From Pseudomonas sp. MYb118 (lineage in GTDB: Bacteria; Pseudomonadota; Gammaproteobacteria; Pseudomonadales; Pseudomonadaceae), in NCBI RefSeq assembly GCF_040947875.1, contig NZ_JBFRXN010000003.1, positions 868,001 through 932,000 on the forward strand: a stretch of DNA of 64,000 nucleotides, given 5' to 3'. The number at the start of each line of letters is the position of its first letter. The first letter of the stretch is position 1. Positions 34,440 through 42,943 of the stretch are shown piece after piece. The notes beneath the pieces were generated by a model. It made no database searches and was not told the origin of the DNA. It saw only the letters and a program-made list of their open reading frames with translations. Both the position numbers and the translations under genes were made by a program.

Positions 34440-34878
34440 TGAAGTGTTGATGATGGTCGTTCCCCCGTTCGGCGGGGAACGATCAAAAAACAGAAATGAA
34501 TGAATAATCCGACCGTGCCGTAGGATCGTTCGGATAATGAAATTCCTGCCTTGATCTGCGCTTTACCGACAGGACTGGCGTGCTCTTACATAGCGCTGTT
34601 CCCCTTTGTCGGAGTGCCGCCATGTCCATCCAATTTCTCAATGCCAGCAATTCCCCCCAGAACACAAGCGCCCCTGAGACGGCGCTCGTCCGCGAACAAA
34701 TGAACGGCTGGCCTTCCCTTGAAACTCTTCAATTACCAACTGCTGCATTTCGTGGACGTACACGAGCCCGAAAAACAGAACCCCAACAATTCACTGCGCA
34801 GCGACATTGAACAGAACCAAAATCTCGATTTCTCCAAAAACGAGCTAGGCACCCCGACCACACCAGTACACCGCAACC
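34440..34878. other. intergenic stretch with hairpin and possible broken small ORF
   Basis: CGTTCCCC...GGGGAACG at 34458-34481 forms an 8-bp hairpin but has no T-run. A 62-residue ORF at 34622-34810 (MSIQFLNASNSPQNTS) has GGAG at a good distance before its ATG. Another frame from 34719 (LKLFNYQLLHFVDVHEPEKQ) also looks protein-like and runs into the REP array. This could be a frameshifted small gene; I cannot decide. Confidence 0.25.
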
Positions 34879-35218
34879 CCTGTAGGAGCGAGCTTGCTCG
34901 CGATGAAATCCCAGACACCGCGGAGTAACCTGATCCCCCGCGTCATCGTTCACGACCATCGCGAGCATGCTCGCTCCTACAGGTGCAGCGCCGGCCTTGT
35001 GGGAGCGGGCTTGCCCGCGATGGATTCACAGGCACCGCGGGGAGTCAGATAGTCCGCGTTATCGTTCACGATTATCGCGAGCAGGCTCGCTCCCACGGGG
35101 TTAGCGTTGGCCTGGTGGGAGCGAGCCTGCTCGCGATAGGTTTCCAGACGCAGAGGGGAATCAGGTGCCCCGCGTCATCGTTCACCACCATCGCGAGCAA
35201 GCTCGCTCCTACAGGAAG
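34879..35218. repeat. REP cluster (three inverted pairs)
   Basis: Six REP copies alternate in orientation (GTAGGAGCGAGCTTGCTCGC, then GCGAGCATGCTCGCTCCTAC, and so on). They are linked by related spacers containing CGTCATCGTTCACCACCATC-like sequence. The cluster lies downstream of the MgtC-like gene and ends a few bases before its stop codon. Confidence 0.9.
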
Positions 35219-35226
35219 CACGTCGG

Positions 35227-35730
35227 CTATGGCGTGTGCTTATCCTTATCAAACAAATCGACGATCCGCGGCATCACACTGAACACCGCCAGCGCCAGCA
35301 CTGTGCTGAACACCGCCGTCGCCTCACGGCCCAATCCGGCCGAGACGCCGATGGCGGCGGTCATCCACAGGCCGGCGGCGGTGGTCAGGCCCTTGACGTG
35401 GCCTTCGTCGCCTTCGTGGTTTTTCAGGATGGTGCCGGCGCCGAGGAAGCCGATGCCGGCGATCACGCCCTGCACCACCCGGCTCATGGCATCCGCCTGG
35501 GCGCCGGCGGTTTGCGGGACCAGTACGAACAGCGCCGCCCCCAAAGCCACCAGCATGTGGGTGCGCACCCCGGCGGCCTTGCCCTTGTGTTCACGCTCGA
35601 ACCCCAGAATGGCCCCTAACAACGCCGCGATCAGCAACCTGACGGTGATGCGTGTCAGTTGCGCGGCGTCGCCGATGTCGGCGAATTCCGCTTGCAGGGT
35701 TACCCAAACCTCATGCCACCAGGCGTCCAT
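35227..35730 (-). CDS. MgtC/SapB family membrane protein
   Basis: A 167-residue inner-membrane protein. The MgtC/SapB core is clear: RLLIAALLGAILGFEREHKG, then RTHMLVALGAALFVLV, GVIAGIGFLGAGTILK and GLTTAAGLWMTAAIGVSAGLG, giving about five membrane segments. It lacks the long C-terminal ACT-like domain of MgtC itself, so it is a short YhiD/SapB-type member, and a role in Mg2+ homeostasis is only suggested by the family. I chose ATG 35730 (MDAWWHEVW) because AAGGA precedes it; the ORF extends to 35778. Confidence 0.85.
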   Translation of the reverse strand: MDAWWHEVWVTLQAEFADIGDAAQLTRITVRLLIAALLGAILGFEREHKGKAAGVRTHMLVALGAALFVLVPQTAGAQADAMSRVVQGVIAGIGFLGAGTILKNHEGDEGHVKGLTTAAGLWMTAAIGVSAGLGREATAVFSTVLALAVFSVMPRIVDLFDKDKHTP

Positions 35731-35852
35731 GGCGTAATCCTTGTGATTGACCGATAGACGATGGACCGCGCCGACCATTAATCAGTTGCACAGAACGATG
35801 GCCGCAACTTGTGCCCTAACGCGTTAGAACCCGCCCGAAAAGGATCGCTGCC

Positions 35853-36086
35853 ATGACTGTTCGCATCGAAAACCAGACCTGTTTCTTCACCACCGAAAAC
35901 GGCGAGGAAATTCGCCTGTGTTCCGACGTGACCGTGATCACTGACGGCGACAAGGCGATGTCGGCGGTGGATGTAAACGGCCAGCGCATTTACATCACCG
36001 AAGCAGAAGCCGATGCATTGACCGTAGCAGGCGCAGAGGACGGTCGACGGCACCTGAAGGCCACGGACGGTGATTCGGTGATTTGA
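35853..36086 (+). CDS. DUF3203 family small protein
   Basis: A 77-residue soluble protein that matches the Pseudomonas-restricted DUF3203 family, with the conserved end VNGQRIYITEAEADALT and RRHLKATDGDSVI. The function is unknown. An AAAGGA ribosome site precedes the ATG. It stands alone between the divergent MgtC-like gene and two strong hairpins that probably end its transcript. Confidence 0.75.
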   Translation: MTVRIENQTCFFTTENGEEIRLCSDVTVITDGDKAMSAVDVNGQRIYITEAEADALTVAGAEDGRRHLKATDGDSVI

Positions 36087-36108
36087 CTGACCCGCATCAA
36101 CAATCCCG

Positions 36109-36177
36109 GCGGGCGCCTGAGGTAGGTGCCCGCGTGCCGCAACACCAGGTGCTTCAAGTTGTCGCAGGGTGCGGCAC
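36109..36177 (+). terminator. two adjacent strong hairpins after the DUF3203 gene
   Basis: The hairpin at 36109-36133 has 10-bp arms (GCGGGCGCCT and AGGTGCCCGC, one G-U) and a 5-nt loop. A second dyad pairs GTGCCGCA at 36134-36141 with TGCGGCAC at 36170-36177. No T-run follows directly, so termination is inferred. They insulate the ccoG promoter, which starts at 36185. Confidence 0.4.
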
Positions 36178-36184
36178 AAACCGC

Positions 36185-36246
36185 ATCTGATCCGCTTTTT
36201 ATTAAAATACCTGAGTCTGTTATGCAAACAGTTCGACGCTCATAGT
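36185..36246 (+). promoter_or_regulatory. TCTG direct-repeat promoter of ccoG
   Basis: TCTGAT (36186) and TCTGTT (36216) are direct repeats 30 bp apart. The second is at the -35 position, and CATAGT follows after 19 bp at 36241. The same layout precedes ccoN and the sulfite reductase gene. The paired direct repeats fit a MocR/GntR regulator such as the one encoded at 37816. Confidence 0.6.
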
Positions 36247-36281
36247 GACCCGGCCTGATGGAGGCTGATGAGCGAAAGACC

Positions 36282-37694
36282 ATGAGCGATAGAATCCCCG
36301 TCCGAACCATTGAAGTTTTTGAGCCTTCGCGTCCGAAGATGAAGGCCAAGTCCACCGACACCCAAGTCCACACCCGCAGTTTCACCGGCAGGTTCCGCAA
36401 TCTGCGCCTGCTCGGGGCGGGCTTTTTGTATCTGCTGTTCTTTGGCACCGCCTGGTTGAACTGGGGCGATCGCCAAGCCGTGCTGTGGGACCTTTCCGAA
36501 AGCAAATTCCACATTTTCGGCGCGACCTTCTGGCCACAGGATTTCATCCTGTTGTCGGGCTTGCTGATCATTGCCGCGTTCGGCCTGTTCGCGATCACCG
36601 TGTTTGCCGGCCGGGTATGGTGCGGCTACACCTGCCCGCAGAGTTCCTGGACCTGGGTGTTCATGTGGTGCGAGAAGATCATCGAAGGTGAACGCAACCA
36701 GCGGATCAAGCTGAAAGCCGCGCCCTGGAGCCTGAACAAACTGATCCGGCGCTCGACCAAACACACCGCCTGGCTGGCGATCAGCCTGCTGACCGGCCTG
36801 ACCTTCGTCGGCTATTTCACCCCGATCCGCCCACTGGCCGCCGAACTGCTGACCTTGCAGATCGGCGGTGTCAGCCTGTTCTGGGTGCTGTTCTTCACCG
36901 GCGCCACTTACCTCAACGCCGGCTGGCTGCGTGAAGCGGTGTGTATCCACATGTGCCCGTACGCCCGCTTCCAGAGCGTGATGTTCGACAAGGACACCCT
37001 GGCCATTTCCTACGACGTGGCCCGCGGCGAAAACCGTGGCCCACGCAAGCGTGAGGTGAAACCGGCCGAAGTCGGCCTGGGCGACTGCATCGACTGCCAG
37101 GTGTGCGTGCAGGTCTGCCCGACCGGCATCGACATCCGCGACGGCCTGCAGATGGAATGCATCGGCTGCGCGGCCTGTATCGACGCCTGTGATTCGATCA
37201 TGGACAAGATGAACTACCCGCGCGGCCTGATCCGCTACACCTCCGAACGCGAGTTGCAGGGTGGCAAGACGCACCTGCTGCGCCCTCGCCTGATCGGCTA
37301 CACCGTGGTGCTGGTGGCGATGATCGGCGCGCTGGTGCTGGCATTGGCCGAACGGCCGATGGTCTCGCTGGACGTGACCAAGGACCGTGGGCTGTTCCGC
37401 GAGAACGGCCAGGGCCAGATCGAGAACATCTACACCCTCAAGATCATCAACAAAACCCAGGTGCGCCAGGATTACCGGCTGAGCCTGGTCGACAGCGACG
37501 GCTTCCAGCTGCAAGGCAAGACCGAGCTGAGCCTGGCGGCCGGCGAGATTGTCGATGTACCGGTGTCGGTGGTGATGACCACCGAGCGCGCGGCCAGCAG
37601 TTCCCAGAGCCTGAGCTTCAAGGTGGTCGACAGCGACGAGCCTGAAATAGAAAGCGTGGCGAAGAGCCGGTTTGTTGCGCCGATGAATCGTTGA
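36282..37694 (+). CDS. CcoG/FixG-type polyferredoxin
   Basis: A 470-residue membrane iron-sulfur protein of the cytochrome oxidase accessory CcoG family. It has an N-terminal membrane segment (GAGFLYLLFFGTAWLNW), a CGYTCPQSSWTWVFMWCEK cysteine motif, further membrane helices, two [4Fe-4S] motifs (CIDCQVCVQVCP and CIGCAACIDACD, near residues 270-305), and a C-terminal immunoglobulin-like domain. CcoG proteins help copper enter cbb3 oxidases. It is not next to a ccoNOQP operon, so it is a second CcoG, probably serving the orphan CcoN at 57492. I chose ATG 36282 (MSDRIPV); an earlier in-frame ATG lies at 36258. Confidence 0.85.
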   Translation: MSDRIPVRTIEVFEPSRPKMKAKSTDTQVHTRSFTGRFRNLRLLGAGFLYLLFFGTAWLNWGDRQAVLWDLSESKFHIFGATFWPQDFILLSGLLIIAAFGLFAITVFAGRVWCGYTCPQSSWTWVFMWCEKIIEGERNQRIKLKAAPWSLNKLIRRSTKHTAWLAISLLTGLTFVGYFTPIRPLAAELLTLQIGGVSLFWVLFFTGATYLNAGWLREAVCIHMCPYARFQSVMFDKDTLAISYDVARGENRGPRKREVKPAEVGLGDCIDCQVCVQVCPTGIDIRDGLQMECIGCAACIDACDSIMDKMNYPRGLIRYTSERELQGGKTHLLRPRLIGYTVVLVAMIGALVLALAERPMVSLDVTKDRGLFRENGQGQIENIYTLKIINKTQVRQDYRLSLVDSDGFQLQGKTELSLAAGEIVDVPVSVVMTTERAASSSQSLSFKVVDSDEPEIESVAKSRFVAPMNR

Positions 37695-37717
37695 TCCCTT
37701 AGACTGCGGTGACCGCA

Positions 37718-37775
37718 TCGCGAGCAGGCTCGCTCCCACATACCCCCCTGTAGGAGCGGGCTTGCCCGCGATAAA
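37718..37775. repeat. REP pair
   Basis: Two REP cores in opposite orientation (GCGAGCAGGCTCGCTCCCAC, then TGTAGGAGCGGGCTTGCCCG) fill the gap between the ccoG gene and the MocR-type regulator gene. Confidence 0.85.
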
Positions 37776-37815
37776 GTCCCCCCGATTTCACTAAAAGACA
37801 CCTTGCGGGCTTTAA

Positions 37816-39225
37816 ATGAAACGCTACGAAAAATTCGCCGATGACATCGCTGAACTGATCCGCTCCGGCGTCCTCGGCCCCGGCCAGCGCGTGCCGTCGG
37901 TGCGCTACGCCAGCCAGACCTACGGCGTCAGCCCTTCCACGGTGTTCCAGGCTTATTACCTGCTGGAGCGCCGCGGGCTGATCCGCGCGCGGCCGCGCTC
38001 CGGTTACTTCGTCAACACCCATGCACCGAGCCCGTTTTCCGAGCCGGTGATCAGCAGCCAGGTCAACGAGTCCACCGAGGTCGACGTCAGTGAGCTGGTG
38101 TTCTCGGTGCTCGATTCGATCAAGGACCCGACCACCGTGCCTTTCGGTTCGGCGTTCCCCAGCCCGACCCTGTTCCCCTTGCACCGGCTCTCGCGTTCGC
38201 TGGCCAGCGCCACCCGCGACATGGACCCGCGCATGGTTGTCACCGACATGTCCCCGGGTAACCCGCAACTGCGCCGCCAGATCGCCCTGCGCTACATGGT
38301 TGGTGGCCTGATGCTGCCCATGGAAGAGCTGCTGATCACCAACGGCGCACTCGAAGCCCTGAACCTGTGCCTGCAAGCCGTCACCGAGCCCGGCGACCTG
38401 GTGGCCATCGAAGCCCCGGCCTTCTACGCCTGCCTGCAGATTCTCGAACGGTTGAAGCTCAAGGCCGTGGAAATTCCTGTGCACCCGCGTGATGGCATGG
38501 ACCTCGATGTGCTCGCGCAGACCCTGGAGCGCCATCCGATCAAGGCCTGCTGGACCATGACCAGTTTCCAGAACCCGATGGGCGCGACCATGCCCGAGGC
38601 GAAGAAACAGGAGCTGGTGGAGTTGCTGCGTCGGCATCAGGTGCCACTGATCGAAGATGACGTGTACGCCGAACTGTATTACGGCCAACAGGCGCCGAAA
38701 CCCGCCAAGGCGTTCGACACCGAAGGTCTGGTGATGCACTGCGGTTCGTTCGCCAAGAGCCTGGCGCCGGGCTATCGGGTGGGCTGGGTCGCGGCCGGGC
38801 GCTATGCGCAGAAGATCGAGCGATTGAAGCTGATGACCTCGTTGTGCGCCTCGATGCCGGCCCAGGCGGCGATTGCCGACTACCTGCAACACGGCGGCTA
38901 CGACCGGCATCTGCGCAAATTGCGTTATGCGCTGGAAGAGCAACAAAGCGCCATGCTGGCGGCGATTGCCCGCTACTTCCCGCCGCAGACCCGCGTCAGC
39001 CAGCCGGCCGGTGGCTACTTCCTGTGGCTGGAGCTGCCACCGCAGATGGACTCCCTGAAGCTGTTCCAGATGGCGTTGGCCCAGGGCATCAGCATTGCGC
39101 CGGGGCCGATCTTTTCACCGACCCAGCGATTCAGGAACTGTATTCGCCTGAACTATGGCAGCCCGTGGAATGAAGCGGCGGAACGGGCGATGGAGACGTT
39201 GGGGCGGATTGTGCGGTCGTTCTGA
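37816..39225 (+). CDS. MocR-type (GntR-aminotransferase) regulator
   Basis: A 469-residue fusion. Residues about 1-70 are a GntR winged helix-turn-helix (ADDIAELIRSGVLGPGQRVP, then YGVSPSTVFQAYYLLERRGL). The rest is an aminotransferase class I/II fold with the PLP-binding lysine in HCGSFAKSLAPGYRVGW (K314). Such proteins are usually PLP-responsive activators. In P. aeruginosa the gene between a second ccoG and ccoN4 is of this type (PA4132, MpaR, from memory). Its position just after ccoG agrees, and it is the best candidate for binding the TCTG repeats in front of ccoG, ccoN and the sulfite reductase gene. Confidence 0.85.
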   Translation: MKRYEKFADDIAELIRSGVLGPGQRVPSVRYASQTYGVSPSTVFQAYYLLERRGLIRARPRSGYFVNTHAPSPFSEPVISSQVNESTEVDVSELVFSVLDSIKDPTTVPFGSAFPSPTLFPLHRLSRSLASATRDMDPRMVVTDMSPGNPQLRRQIALRYMVGGLMLPMEELLITNGALEALNLCLQAVTEPGDLVAIEAPAFYACLQILERLKLKAVEIPVHPRDGMDLDVLAQTLERHPIKACWTMTSFQNPMGATMPEAKKQELVELLRRHQVPLIEDDVYAELYYGQQAPKPAKAFDTEGLVMHCGSFAKSLAPGYRVGWVAAGRYAQKIERLKLMTSLCASMPAQAAIADYLQHGGYDRHLRKLRYALEEQQSAMLAAIARYFPPQTRVSQPAGGYFLWLELPPQMDSLKLFQMALAQGISIAPGPIFSPTQRFRNCIRLNYGSPWNEAAERAMETLGRIVRSF

Positions 39226-39248
39226 AGGTTGGTCGTTGCCTGTTCTGG

Positions 39249-39337
39249 CCCCATCGCGAGCAGGCTCGCTCCCACATCGGGACTGTGGCATTCACAAATC
39301 CCCTTGTGAGAGCGAGCCTGCTCGCGATGGGGCACTA
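39249..39337. repeat. REP pair
   Basis: Inverted REP cores lie between the convergent regulator and SDR genes, where they may act as a bidirectional end of transcription. Confidence 0.85.
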
Positions 39338-39359
39338 ACAGCCACCCAAAATCCGGCCC

Positions 39360-40106
39360 CTACCGCCCCCCACCCAAATCCACAAACGTCCCCGTCGCAT
39401 AGGACGCCTTGTCCGACAACAACCACACAATCGCCTCGGCCACTTCATCCGGCCGGCCGCCGCGGGCCATGGGGATGGCCGATTCCAGCTTGCTGACCCG
39501 ATCCGGATCACCGCTCAGCGCATGGAAATCGGTGTAGATGTAGCCAGGACGCACGGCATTGACGCGAATGCCCTCACCCGCCACTTCCTTGGACAGGCCC
39601 AGGGTGAAGGTATCGAGTGCGCCCTTGGACGCGGCGTAGTCCACGTATTCGTTGGGCGAGCCGAGGCGTGCGGCGACCGAGGAGACGTTGACGATGCTGC
39701 CGCCCTGCCCGCCATGCTTGGGCGACATGCGCAGTATGGCGTGCTTGGCGCAGAGGATCGGCGCCAGGACGTTGGTCTTGAGGGTTCTGAGGATGCGGAA
39801 TTCGGACATTTCATCAATGCGCGACTTTTGCCCGACGGTGCCCGCATTGTTGACCAGCGCGGTCACCCGGCCCAGCTCGGCATCGACCCGGTTGAACAGC
39901 GCAATCACTTCATCTTCGATACTGACATCGGCACGTACGGCGATCGCCTGGGCGCCAAGGGCACGCACTTGTTCCAGCACGCGATGCGCCGCCTCTTCAT
40001 CGGACTGGTAGTTGATGCAGATGCGGTAGCCCTGTTCGGCCGCCAGCTGCGCCGTGGCGGCACCAATACCGCGGCTGCCACCGGTGATGACAATGACTTT
40101 GTCCAT
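39360..40106 (-). CDS. SDR family oxidoreductase
   Basis: A 248-residue classical short-chain dehydrogenase. It begins with the Rossmann motif VITGGSRGIGAATAQLA, has the NNAG motif (VTALVNNAGTVG), the catalytic Ser in VNVSSVAARLG and the YxxxK pair in YVDYAASKGALDTF. A C-terminal VDLGGGR is typical of the family. The N-terminal Arg pocket (TGGSRG) would allow NADP(H). The substrate is unknown. It is a single-gene unit, convergent with the MocR regulator gene. Confidence 0.85.
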   Translation of the reverse strand: MDKVIVITGGSRGIGAATAQLAAEQGYRICINYQSDEEAAHRVLEQVRALGAQAIAVRADVSIEDEVIALFNRVDAELGRVTALVNNAGTVGQKSRIDEMSEFRILRTLKTNVLAPILCAKHAILRMSPKHGGQGGSIVNVSSVAARLGSPNEYVDYAASKGALDTFTLGLSKEVAGEGIRVNAVRPGYIYTDFHALSGDPDRVSKLESAIPMARGGRPDEVAEAIVWLLSDKASYATGTFVDLGGGR

Positions 40107-40221
40107 GCGAGCATTTCCCCGTTCAAGCGTATGCGGTCGGGGCCAAGAATAACCGTCATTCGCCGCTTTTGCATGAGCTGTGGCAGGTTACCCGTTGATC
40201 GCGATCACAATCCTCGGGTTT

Positions 40222-42303
40222 TCAGCTCGTCGCCAGTCGCTCGGCGTTATGAATGTCTGCCATGAAACGTTCGGCCGGCAAAGGATGACCCAGCAGGTAG
40301 CCTTGCAGGGAGTCGCAGCCCAGTTGCGTCAGGAAGTCCTGTTGCACATCAGTTTCCACGCCTTCGGCGACGATGCGCAGGCCCAGCGCCTGGCCGAGCG
40401 CGACAATCGCTGAAACAATTGCTGCGTCGTCACTGTCCCGTTCCAGGTCGCGCACGAAGCCGCGATCAATCTTCAGCTCGTTGGCGGGCAATCGCTTGAG
40501 GTACATCAGGCTCGAATAACCGGTGCCAAAGTCGTCGATGGACAGGTCGACGCCCATTTCCGACAGCTCATTGAGCACCGTCATGCTGGCATCCGCATCG
40601 CTCATCGCCGTGGTTTCGGTGATTTCCAGGGTCAGGCAGTTGGCAGGCAGGTTGTGCGTGGCCAGGGCCTTGGCGACACTTTGCACCAGGCCGGCGTGGC
40701 AGAACTGCAAGGCCGACAGGTTCACTGCGATGCGCCAATGGGTATAGCCCAGCACGTACCACTCGCGCATCTGGCGGCAGGCTTCGTTGAGCACCCACTC
40801 ACCGATGGAAATGATCAGCCCGGTCTTTTCCGCCAGGTCGATGAACTTGTCCGGCAGCAACAGGCCCTGGGTCGGGTGTTCCCAACGCAACAACGCCTCG
40901 GCGCCGATGGCCCGGCGGCTGCCGGCAGCGAACTTCGGCTGGTAATGCAGGCGCAACTGTCGCTGCTCCACGGCGCTGCGCAGGTCCTGGAGCAATTGCA
41001 GCTGTTTGCGCGCGTTGCTGTTCATCGACGCGTCAAAGAAGCTGTAGCCATTCTTGCCGGCACCCTTGGCGTGATACATCGCCGCGTCGGCGTTCATCAG
41101 CAACTCTTCGGCGCTGTGGCCATTACCTGGGTAGAGGGCAATGCCGACGCTGGCGGAGATCTGCAAATCGTGTTCGGTGACGCGGAACGAACGCGCGATC
41201 AGGCCGACCTGGCGCGCGGCGAGGTTCAACGCATCCTCTTCATTGGCCAGTTGCACCAGCAGCACGAACTCGTCGCCGCCGATCCGTGCCAGGGTGTCCT
41301 GGCTGCGCAGGTCCTCACGCAGACGCTGCGCCACTTCCCGCAGCAGCAAGTCGCCCATGTGGTGGCCGAAGGCGTCGTTGACCGGTTTGAAGCCGTCGAG
41401 ATCAATGAACATCAAGGCAAAACAGCCACCCTGCTCCTTCACCCTCGACATCGCCTGTTCGATTCGGTCGGCCAGCAATACGCGGTTGGGCAGCCCGGTC
41501 AGGGTGTCGTGCAGCGCCAGTTGGGTGAGTTCGCGATTGGCCTCGGTCAACGACCGGGCCAGGTCAGCGGTGCGCGCTTCCAGGCGCGCATCGAGAATCG
41601 AGGTCAGCAAGGCGATGCTCAACACGGCCAGCGTTGTGACCAGCACCAGGCCATCCAGACCTTTACCGTTCAAGCCATTGGTGGCAGCACCGCAGAAACT
41701 GCCCTCGGGAAATTGCGCCGCCGCCATGGCCGTGTAATGCATGCCGACGATGGCGATCCCCATGACCACGGCGGCTCCGCCACGGATCAGGCGCACATAT
41801 GGCGTGTGTTTGCGCAGGCGGAAGGCGATCCACAGCGCCGCACCGGAGGCTCCGACGGCGATCAGCAAAGACACCACGAACAGCGTGGGGTCGTACTCGA
41901 TACCCGGCTGCATGCGCATCGCCGCCATGCCGGTGTAATGCATGGCACTGATCCCGGCCCCCATCACCAGCGCGCCGAACGCCAGTTGCCAGAGCGGCAA
42001 GCGGGGCTGGCGGACCAGCCACAAGGCGAAGCCGCTGGACAGAATCGCGGTGAGCAACGACAGCCCGGTCAACGTGATGTCGTAGCCCAGCGCGATGGGC
42101 AGTTCAAAGGCGAGCATGCCGATGAAATGCATCGACCACACACCCACCCCCATCGCAAAAGCCCCACCCGCCGTCCAGAAATGCACGGCCCGGCCCTTGG
42201 CCGTGGCAATGCGCCCGGTCAGATCGAGCGCCGTATAGGAAGCGAGAATCGCCACGAAGAGCGAGATGATGACCAGCGAGGGGGAATAGCTACCGATGAG
42301 CAT
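40222..42303 (-). CDS. mucR: MHYT-GGDEF-EAL c-di-GMP protein, MucR-like
   Basis: A 693-residue inner-membrane signalling protein. The first about 240 residues hold seven membrane helices with three MHYT-type motifs (WSMHFIGMLAF, ISAMHYTGMAAMR, VGMHYTAMAAAQ), thought to sense a gas through copper. A GGDEF domain (about 280-430) keeps ARIGGDEFVLL, and an EAL domain (about 445-690) keeps GAEALLRWEHP. Both could be active. This is the architecture of P. aeruginosa MucR (PA1727), which supplies c-di-GMP for alginate. I chose ATG 42303 (MLIGSYSPSL); the ORF extends further to 42414. Confidence 0.85.
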   Translation of the reverse strand: MLIGSYSPSLVIISLFVAILASYTALDLTGRIATAKGRAVHFWTAGGAFAMGVGVWSMHFIGMLAFELPIALGYDITLTGLSLLTAILSSGFALWLVRQPRLPLWQLAFGALVMGAGISAMHYTGMAAMRMQPGIEYDPTLFVVSLLIAVGASGAALWIAFRLRKHTPYVRLIRGGAAVVMGIAIVGMHYTAMAAAQFPEGSFCGAATNGLNGKGLDGLVLVTTLAVLSIALLTSILDARLEARTADLARSLTEANRELTQLALHDTLTGLPNRVLLADRIEQAMSRVKEQGGCFALMFIDLDGFKPVNDAFGHHMGDLLLREVAQRLREDLRSQDTLARIGGDEFVLLVQLANEEDALNLAARQVGLIARSFRVTEHDLQISASVGIALYPGNGHSAEELLMNADAAMYHAKGAGKNGYSFFDASMNSNARKQLQLLQDLRSAVEQRQLRLHYQPKFAAGSRRAIGAEALLRWEHPTQGLLLPDKFIDLAEKTGLIISIGEWVLNEACRQMREWYVLGYTHWRIAVNLSALQFCHAGLVQSVAKALATHNLPANCLTLEITETTAMSDADASMTVLNELSEMGVDLSIDDFGTGYSSLMYLKRLPANELKIDRGFVRDLERDSDDAAIVSAIVALGQALGLRIVAEGVETDVQQDFLTQLGCDSLQGYLLGHPLPAERFMADIHNAERLATS

Positions 42304-42525
42304 GGGACTTCTCGAGACTACCCGCCGTACTGCTTCCGTTCTCGGTGGGCAAATCGGGGGATTGTACTGATTGCGCCAGAGAACGCACTGAGAAAATGAG
42401 CAAAAGGCCAGCAAGCCGATGAAACGCTTGTTTTAACGTAGTTTCTTAACTGCGCTGCCACGGGTTTTGGACCGGATGCAGACCACAAGGCCGGTCGAAA
42501 TTTTTGTTGCCTGAGATACCGCTAT

Positions 42526-42943
42526 CGCGAGCATGCTCGCTCCTACAGGATTTGTGGTGGGCACGAATCTGCGGTGGGCCGAGATCACTGTAGGAGCGAG
42601 CTTGCTCGCGATGGCGATCTAATCAGCGCCATTGTTTTCGCCTGACACTCCGCTATCGCGAGCAAGCTCGCTCCTACAGGATTTGTGGTGGGGACAAATC
42701 GTGCGGTGGGCCGAGATCACTGTAGGAGCGAGCTTGCTCGCGATGGCGATTCAATTCGCGCCATTGTATTTGCCTGACACTCCGCTATCGCGAGCAAGCC
42801 CGCCCCCACAGGTTTTGCGGTGGGCACAAATCTGCGGTGGGCCGAGATCACTGTAGGAGCGAGCTTGCTCGCGATGGCGATTTAATCAGCGCCATTGCAT
42901 TTGCCTGACACTCCGCCATCGCGAGCAAGCTCGCTCCTACAGG
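42526..42943. repeat. tandem REP array, about 131-bp period
   Basis: Seven REP cores alternate in orientation within three and a half copies of a 131-132 bp unit. The unit includes spacers TTGTGGTGGGCACRAATCTG and GCGGTGGGCCGAGATCACTG, and copies of CTGTAGGAG begin at 42588, 42720 and 42851. The last REP runs into opmB and provides its stop codon. The 220 nt between the mucR-like start and the array hold nothing I recognise. Confidence 0.9.

Noticed and set aside
34458..34481. Rho-independent terminator after the proline-rich small gene
   Set aside because: The hairpin is good, but no T-run follows on either strand, so it was not called as a terminator.
42526..42943. Possible CRISPR array because of regularly spaced palindromic repeats
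   Set aside because: Repeats are REP palindromes in alternating orientation, and the spacers are themselves repeated, not unique; no cas genes are present.
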